From assembly GCA_012519565.1 (NCBI GenBank), contig JAAYPX010000084.1:1-40474 (forward strand): a stretch of 40,474 nucleotides of DNA. The letters are read 5' to 3'. Positions within the stretch are counted from its first letter, which is position 1. Each line of letters begins with the position of its first letter. The position numbers were made by a program, and so were the translations under genes. Origin of the DNA: Clostridiales bacterium (GTDB lineage Bacteria > Bacillota > Clostridia > Lachnospirales > Lachnospiraceae). Below are positions 40,215 to 40,474 of the stretch, one piece after another. The notes under the pieces are model-generated. The model was not told the DNA's origin and did no database searches. It saw only the letters and a list, made by a program, of their open reading frames with translations.

Positions 40215-40474
40215 ATGATTGAGGCAACGAGCTGTGGTGGTGTAGTTATATTCAGAGGAAAGATTTTATTACTGTATAAAAACTATAAGAACAAATATGA
40301 GGGGTGGGTGCTACCTAAGGGAACAGTAGAAGAAGGTGAAGAATTTAAAGAGACTGCTATTCGCGAGGTTAGGGAAGAAGCAGGTATGAAAGCGTCTATA
40401 ATAAAATATATTGGAAAAAGCCAGTATTCCTTTAGCACACCACACAATACAGTATTAAAGGATGTTCATTGGTA
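40215..40474 (+). CDS. NUDIX hydrolase, truncated by window end
   Basis: Translated by eye: MIEATSCGGVVIFRGKILLLYKNYKNKYEGWVLPKGTVEEGEEFKETAIREVREEAGMKA; NUDIX box G(x5)E(x7)REVREEAG; SD aggagg upstream. Confidence 0.92.
   Translation, partial: MIEATSCGGVVIFRGKILLLYKNYKNKYEGWVLPKGTVEEGEEFKETAIREVREEAGMKASIIKYIGKSQYSFSTPHNTVLKDVHW

Overview
This ~40.5 kb AT-rich window looks like a chromosomal segment from an anaerobic, spore-forming, Lachnospiraceae-like Firmicute; that lineage is inferred from gene content and order. No rRNA, tRNA, CRISPR array, transposase or phage gene was found. Most of the window is recognisable housekeeping: MCP, YtrA-type GntR/ABC operon, RpiB-family isomerase, recG, gltA, SASP, rsmD-coaD-ylbJ, pepF, tmcAL, pta-ackA-yceD-rpmF, YprB-like exonuclease, ruvAB, zapA, U32 peptidase, a RodA/PBP pair and a NUDIX gene cut by the window end. 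The main accessory region is ~8.1-16.6 kb. It encodes a GtrB-like GT2, a polytopic GT-C-like protein, UDP-galactopyranose mutase, a second DPM1-like GT2, a DUF2298 ('YYY') polytopic protein and an L,D-transpeptidase. I read this as a candidate, poorly characterised polyprenyl-phosphate-sugar dependent surface glycosylation system, probably involving galactofuranose. The two large membrane proteins appear to be divergent members of one architecture. Other points of interest are a CmpB-like membrane domain fused to a cardiolipin synthase, a dispersed palindromic intergenic element in two inverted copies between convergent genes, three copies of a candidate GntR operator, and several structured intergenic elements. 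All calls are from reading the sequence; no database search or folding program was run.
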